This document shows positions 6,869 to 10,190 of a stretch of 10,190 nt of DNA, piece by piece (position 1 is the first letter of the stretch; each line of letters starts with the position of its first letter). Origin of the DNA: a bacterium Ga0077546 (GTDB taxonomy: Bacteria > Cyanobacteriota > Vampirovibrionia > Obscuribacterales > Obscuribacteraceae). The notes beneath the pieces were generated by a model. The model ran no database searches and was not told where the DNA came from. It saw only the letters and a list, made by a program, of their open reading frames with translations. Position numbers and translations under genes: made by a program. The stretch lies in assembly GCA_001464165.1 (NCBI GenBank), contig LNEX01000549.1, forward strand, positions 1 to 10,190, written 5' to 3'.

Positions 6869-7080
6869 CAAAGATATCGCTTGATAAGTTGCTCTGATGG
6901 CTCCAGCCCTCGTTCTTGCCCCTGCCAGCGGCCGTTTGTAATGATCCTATCTCTGCTACCGCGAGCTATTGTTGACGCTATCCCTGCTAGTTGTACTGCT
7001 GCTGAGCTTAAGCGCGCGTCATAAAATGCTGTCGAAATGTAATCGCTGAGTGAAAAAACACGCCCAATTTCACAGGGCTT

Positions 7081-7118
7081 TCATGACATCTAAAGTTTAA
7101 GCACTTTTGATGTCATGA
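7081..7118. repeat. Near-perfect 38-base inverted repeat
   Basis: TCATGACATC (7081-7090) matches GATGTCATGA (7109-7118) exactly. Inside it AAAGT (7092-7096) pairs with ACTTT (7103-7107), leaving one T-T mismatch and the six-base loop TTAAGC. That gives 15 Watson-Crick pairs over 16 positions. No T-run follows on the plus strand, so it is not a standard plus-strand terminator. It could be a regulator site, a transcript-end structure or a dispersed repeat unit. Confidence 0.6.
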
Positions 7119-7248
7119 TAATTTTGGTTTGCGTTGTTGTCAGGCGCTAAAAGCCTTTGCTGGCGCAGTTGAAGCTGATTTGAGTTGTAGTCGTTTTGAT
7201 AATTGGCTTAGTACATTACGCGCCTGTCGTCACCTTGAGAATGGGAAG

Positions 7249-7277
7249 TTAAAGGTGATATTCATGAGTTCTATACA
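7249..7277 (+). promoter_or_regulatory. Weak promoter candidate for the ABC transporter gene
   Basis: TTAAAG (7249-7254) and TATACA (7272-7277) are 17 bases apart. The -10 matches at four to five consensus positions and the -35 at three. It would give a 5' untranslated region of about 150 bases before the ATG at 7436. Confidence 0.2.
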
Positions 7278-7435
7278 TACTCTCTTTAAATTTACAGTCA
7301 CGCAGATAGAACCTACCCCCGACTCTAATCACTCAATTTCCTCTTTCACCGCGCGTGAAGTAGTGAACGACTGAGTTAAGAGCGGCTATCTCTCTGTCTT
7401 CTCTAGGTCTAACAACTAACAGAAAGAGAAACGTC

Positions 7436-9124
7436 ATGAACGATATGACCAACTCACTGACCTGGAAACGCCTATACGCAATTGCCAAACCTTTTTGGGT
7501 ATCGTCACAGAAAGGTCGAGGAATCGCCCTGCTTGTGGCTGTTCTGGTGTTGCTCTTCGGTATTTCTGCGGTCAATGTCTATGTCAACTACATCGCCGGT
7601 AAATTCGCTACTGCTCTGCAGTCGAAAGATGTCGGCCAATATTATGTCTTTTTGTTCTCGTACGCAGGGGCTCTGGTGGCGGCCACGCCGATCATCATCT
7701 ACTACCAGTTTCTGCGGACAAAACTCTCTTTGGTCTGGCGCCGTTGGCTGTCGCAGCACCTAATAAGTCGCTACTTCACCAACCGCGCTTACTACAAAAT
7801 CAGCTCTGACCCCAGCCTAGACAATCCAGATGAGCGGCTGACGCAGGACGTTGAAACGTTCTGCAATTCTGCCGTGGGGCTGTCTATTGCTGTGCTCGAT
7901 TCTGTGATTACCGTGATTAGTTTCGTGGGCGTGCTATACACAATCTCGGGCATGCTTACTTTGGTAGTGATCGGATACTCGCTGCTCGGTTGCTTTCTCA
8001 CGCTCTACATTGGCCGTCGCTTGGTCGACTTGCAGTTTCAGCACACCAAGCTCGAAGCTGACTTGCGCTATACCATGACCGATGTGCGGCGCGATGTTGA
8101 GTCGATTGCCTTCTATGGCGGTGAACGGCGCGCTAAGCTGCAAGTTTTCCGTGCGGTCAAAGATGCAGTCACCAACCTCGAGTTGATGATGATTCTCAAC
8201 CGCAACCTCGGCTTCTTCACCACCAACTACAATGCTTTGGTCGTCCTAATTCCTGCTGCAATTATCGCCCCGCTCTACTTTGCCGGCGATATGCAGTTCG
8301 GTGACATCACCAGAGCAGGTATGGCTTTCGCTCAGGTTTTTGGTGGCATGACCTTGCTGATCGGGCAGTTTATTGGCATCAGTGCCTTCACTGCCAACAT
8401 CAACCGACTGGGCTCGTTTCTTGAGTCAATGGATGCCCTGGCCGAAAAGAAGGCTCCGCAGCCTGGCAAAGAAATCGAGATGGTTGAGTCAGACCTGCTC
8501 GCTCTCACCAATGTGTCGGTGCTCAACCCAGATGCCAGCCGCACTTTGATCGAGTCTCTGACACTGACCGTTCCCGCTGGTTCAGCTTTGCTAATCACTG
8601 GCCCCAGCGGCACAGGTAAGTCGTCGCTCTTGCGGGCTATCGCTGGTCTCTGGCAAACCGGTAGCGGTCGCATCGAAAGGCCTGCGCGAGAGAAACTGAT
8701 GTTTCTTCCCCAGCGTCCCTTCGTACCCAAATCGACTCTGCGTAAGGCTTTGTGCTATCCAATGACGAACACTCGTCAGAGCGACACACAGCTGCTAGCC
8801 CTGCTCAAGCTCGTCAACCTGCCCGACCTGGCTGTTCAGTCAGGCGGTCTCGATGTCGAACATGATTGGCGCGACAAGCTCTCTCTTGGCGAACAACAGC
8901 GTCTGAGCTTTGCTCGGGTGATTCTGGCCAAGCCTGATTACGCCTTCCTCGATGAGGCCAGTTCAGCCCTTGATGACGGCAATGAAAAGTTGCTCTACAC
9001 GCTGTTGAGCAGTGCTGGTAGCACTGTCATCAGTGTCGGTCATCGCCGCAGTCTGGTGGAACACCACGACACCATTCTTGAACTCAAGGGTGGCGGCGAG
9101 TGGGAGTTACGGCCAGCTAGGTAA
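7436..9124 (+). CDS. ABC transporter, fused permease/ATPase, SbmA/BacA-like (COG4178, ABCD-related)
   Basis: A 562-residue half-transporter expected to work as a homodimer in the cytoplasmic membrane. The N-terminal membrane domain has hydrophobic segments near 28-48, 68-90, 150-172, 174-194, 264-284 and 300-320. It carries the family mark VESIAFYGGE (221-230), which identifies the ABC_membrane_2 group. The ATPase domain is complete: Walker A GPSGTGKSS (389-397), Q-loop LPQRPF (424-429), signature LSLGEQQRL (482-490), Walker B and glutamate YAFLDEASSALD (502-513), and switch His536 in SVGHRRSL. Known relatives are E. coli YddA, Mycobacterium Rv1819c (vitamin B12 and peptide uptake) and peroxisomal ABCD proteins; substrate and direction cannot be read from sequence. 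The start at ATG 7436 has a weak AAGAGAA at 7423-7429, and ATG 7445 is an alternative. A hairpin and an intrinsic terminator follow, so it may be transcribed alone. Confidence 0.93.
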   Translation: MNDMTNSLTWKRLYAIAKPFWVSSQKGRGIALLVAVLVLLFGISAVNVYVNYIAGKFATALQSKDVGQYYVFLFSYAGALVAATPIIIYYQFLRTKLSLVWRRWLSQHLISRYFTNRAYYKISSDPSLDNPDERLTQDVETFCNSAVGLSIAVLDSVITVISFVGVLYTISGMLTLVVIGYSLLGCFLTLYIGRRLVDLQFQHTKLEADLRYTMTDVRRDVESIAFYGGERRAKLQVFRAVKDAVTNLELMMILNRNLGFFTTNYNALVVLIPAAIIAPLYFAGDMQFGDITRAGMAFAQVFGGMTLLIGQFIGISAFTANINRLGSFLESMDALAEKKAPQPGKEIEMVESDLLALTNVSVLNPDASRTLIESLTLTVPAGSALLITGPSGTGKSSLLRAIAGLWQTGSGRIERPAREKLMFLPQRPFVPKSTLRKALCYPMTNTRQSDTQLLALLKLVNLPDLAVQSGGLDVEHDWRDKLSLGEQQRLSFARVILAKPDYAFLDEASSALDDGNEKLLYTLLSSAGSTVISVGHRRSLVEHHDTILELKGGGEWELRPAR

Positions 9125-9129
9125 GTCGC

Positions 9130-9175
9130 ACGGGCTCGCTCTAGCAATTCTTTATTGGGGCTAGGGCTTGCCCGT
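9130..9175 (+). other. Hairpin just after the ABC transporter gene
   Basis: ACGGGC (9130-9135) pairs with GCCCGT (9170-9175) and GCTCTAGC (9138-9145) with GCTAGGGC (9160-9167), including one G-U, around a TC/TT internal loop and a 14-base apical loop. It starts six bases after the last sense codon. No T-run follows. It may mark the 3' end of the message together with the terminator at 9231. Confidence 0.5.
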
Positions 9176-9203
9176 TGACTCTACGCAGAATCTTTGCGTT
9201 GAC
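9173..9203. repeat. Duplicated CGTTGAC with a small hairpin between copies
   Basis: CGTTGAC occurs at 9173-9179 and again at 9197-9203, 24 bases apart. Between them ACGCAGA (9183-9189) can pair with TTTGCGT (9193-9199) with one G-U. Both copies contain TTGAC like a -35 box, but I found no fitting -10 at normal spacing. The meaning is open; two copies of seven bases could arise by chance. Confidence 0.3.
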
Positions 9204-9230
9204 GGCGTGCGTTCACTTACAGCTTCTATC

Positions 9231-9261
9231 GGCCCTTTCACTCGAAAGGGCCACTTTTCTT
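9231..9261 (+). terminator. Intrinsic terminator between ABC transporter and glycoamylase genes
   Basis: GGCCCTTTC (9231-9239) pairs perfectly with GAAAGGGCC (9244-9252) over a four-base loop, followed by ACTTTTCTT. The T-tract is short and interrupted but adequate. It ends about 40 bases before the next start codon, so it either closes the transporter transcript or acts in the leader of the next gene. Confidence 0.75.
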
Positions 9262-9299
9262 ATCTCAAATAACCAACTTCCAACGGAGTGGAGAACATC

Positions 9300-10190
9300 A
9301 TGAGACGTCATAAGATACAGATTCGTGCCGCTCCTTCTTCGCGCAACATCAGTGCCAGCAATGACATGATGCTTGAGCGGGTGCAGCGCGCACACTTCCA
9401 ATACTTCCTCGACTACCAGGACAAGACCACTGGTCTCATCCTCGACCGCACACGCTTGGACGGGCCTGCCACCATTGCTGGTGTAGGTTTTGCTCTCAGT
9501 GCCTACGGCGCTGCTTGCAAGCGTCTCTGGATCAGTCGCTCTGAAGCCGCAGCCTATACCCTTCGTGTACTGCGCACCCTGTGGAATGTTCCCCAGGGTG
9601 AGCAGGCCGAGGGTGTCAATGGGTATCGCGGGTTTTTCTATCACTTCCTCAATCCGGCAACTGGCACTCGGGCCACCGCGCCCCAGTTCTGGAACTCCGA
9701 GCTTTCGAGCATAGACACCGCATTGCTCATGGCAGGCGTTCGTTTTGCTCGCTATTTCTATCGCGGCAAGTCTGCTGATGAGGTCGAAATTCGTGACCTC
9801 GCTGACAAGCTCTACAACCGCGTAGAGTGGAATTGGCTTGTTCGCGAGAACGGGCTAATCGGCCATGGCTGGTCACCGGAAGGCGGCTTGATTCCCAGTG
9901 TTTACGCTGGTTACAGTGAAGCTCCTTTGCTTTACCTGTTGGCTCTTGGCTCGCCTACGCATCCAGCTCCGGCTGCTTCGTGGGATGCTCTTTTTGCCCA
10001 ACCAGAGTTTTCGCAGCAGGCTGGCAAAACCTATGTCAGCATGCCCGGGCAGCCACTCTTCTGCTACCAGTTTCCGCAGAGTTTCATCGACTTTCGCGGC
10101 ATCAAAGACAAGCTCAACCGCAAGCTCGGCATCGATTATTTCGAGAACAGCAAGCGGGCGACCTTGGCTCAGCATCAGTACGCCATCGAC
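9300..10190 (+). CDS. Glycoamylase-domain protein (PF10091/COG5368), 3' end outside window
   Basis: The first 297 codons of a carbohydrate-active protein with an (alpha/alpha)6-barrel glycoamylase-like domain. Relatives include GH144 endo-beta-1,2-glucanases and the C-terminal part of cyclic beta-1,2-glucan synthases; the exact substrate is not set by sequence. Family blocks are all visible: FQYFLDYQDKTTGLILDRTR (33-52), ATIAGVGFALSAYG (57-70), RGFFYHFLNPATGTR (110-124), NSELSSIDTALLMAG (132-146), IGHGWSPEGG (187-196), GYSEAPLLYLLALGSPTHP (204-222) and SFIDFRGIKDKLNRKLGIDY (261-280), followed by FENSKRATLAQHQYAID to the right edge. Full members have more than 400 residues, so roughly a third is missing. 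ATG 9300 has GGAG at 9290-9293 with six bases spacing. No signal peptide is visible, which is odd for an enzyme of external glucans. It follows the ABC transporter but lies behind a terminator. Confidence 0.93.
   Translation, partial: MRRHKIQIRAAPSSRNISASNDMMLERVQRAHFQYFLDYQDKTTGLILDRTRLDGPATIAGVGFALSAYGAACKRLWISRSEAAAYTLRVLRTLWNVPQGEQAEGVNGYRGFFYHFLNPATGTRATAPQFWNSELSSIDTALLMAGVRFARYFYRGKSADEVEIRDLADKLYNRVEWNWLVRENGLIGHGWSPEGGLIPSVYAGYSEAPLLYLLALGSPTHPAPAASWDALFAQPEFSQQAGKTYVSMPGQPLFCYQFPQSFIDFRGIKDKLNRKLGIDYFENSKRATLAQHQYAID

Larger units (their letters stand above)
6869..7435. other. 567-base stretch without an accepted gene
   Basis: Between the secreted-protein gene and the ABC transporter gene I accept no coding region. 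A frame from TTG 7129 to 7374 (81 codons) and one from ATG 6941 to 7024 (27 codons) have no Shine-Dalgarno sequence and unremarkable products. The stretch holds the large inverted repeat at 7081-7118 and a weak promoter candidate at 7249-7277. Its first part could contain degraded or regulatory sequence, but I see no recognisable remnant. Confidence 0.5.

Noticed and set aside
6941..7024. A 27-codon frame after the secreted-protein gene
   Set aside because: Too short, no ribosome binding site, average residue content.
7129..7374. An 81-codon frame from TTG in the gap before the ABC transporter
   Set aside because: No Shine-Dalgarno sequence, a rare start codon and no family resemblance. A small real gene cannot be fully excluded.
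9175..9227. TTGACT and TTGACG near 9175 and 9199 as promoters for the glycoamylase gene
   Set aside because: No acceptable -10 at 16-19 bases from either, and the terminator at 9231 would stop transcripts from them.
1..10190. tRNA, rRNA, CRISPR array, insertion sequence or phage genes
   Set aside because: No cloverleaf, rRNA core motif, regularly spaced repeat, transposase or integrase motif was seen on either strand.

Overview
The window is bacterial chromosomal DNA with six protein genes that I accept, four of them recognisable families, plus several strong hairpins. The gene set and the lack of any rRNA or tRNA do not allow a firm taxonomic call. Spacious intergenic gaps, two genes for exported proteins of unknown family, a fatty-acid beta-oxidation operon, a COG4178-type ABC transporter and a glycoamylase-domain protein would suit a large-genome Gram-negative-type environmental bacterium. 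A non-photosynthetic relative of cyanobacteria (Vampirovibrionia/Melainabacteria, such as the Obscuribacter group) is a low-confidence guess. Nothing indicates a plasmid, phage, insertion sequence, CRISPR array or recent transfer.

Region 1 (1-4755, plus strand) is a lipid-use block. It starts with a patatin-like acyl hydrolase (20-1123) and a 115-base gap holding two mutually exclusive hairpins and a weak promoter candidate. A thiolase (1239-2471) and a FadJ/FadB-type bifunctional enzyme (2473-4599) follow, one base apart. The hydrolase could release fatty acids. The bifunctional enzyme does the hydration and the NAD-linked oxidation, and the thiolase does the cleavage. The acyl-CoA synthetase and acyl-CoA dehydrogenase needed to complete the cycle are not in the window. 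Behind the operon lie a long hairpin without a U-tract (4627-4669) and a classical intrinsic terminator (4717-4755).

Region 2 (4756-7118) holds a divergent pair of predicted exported proteins that I cannot assign. One is a 111-residue minus-strand protein with an N-terminal hydrophobic segment and four cysteines (4921-5256). The other is a 447-residue plus-strand protein with a clear signal peptide (5525-6868), whose start I place downstream of an earlier possible TTG. Their shared upstream region carries a perfect 6+6 inverted repeat and a duplicated heptamer. A nearly perfect 38-base inverted repeat (7081-7118) sits in the gene-poor stretch that follows.

Region 3 (7119-10190, plus strand) has a full-length ABC half-transporter of the SbmA/BacA-like, ABCD-related group (7436-9124). 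A hairpin, a duplicated CGTTGAC and an intrinsic terminator (9231-9261) come next. Then comes the first 297 codons of a glycoamylase-domain (PF10091/COG5368) protein that runs off the right edge (9300-10190). The terminator suggests that these last two genes are not one simple operon.

The most useful leads are the divergent orphan exported pair, the switch-like leader of the thiolase operon, the large inverted repeat at 7081, and the terminator placed just before the glycoamylase gene. I found no clearly new multi-gene system.
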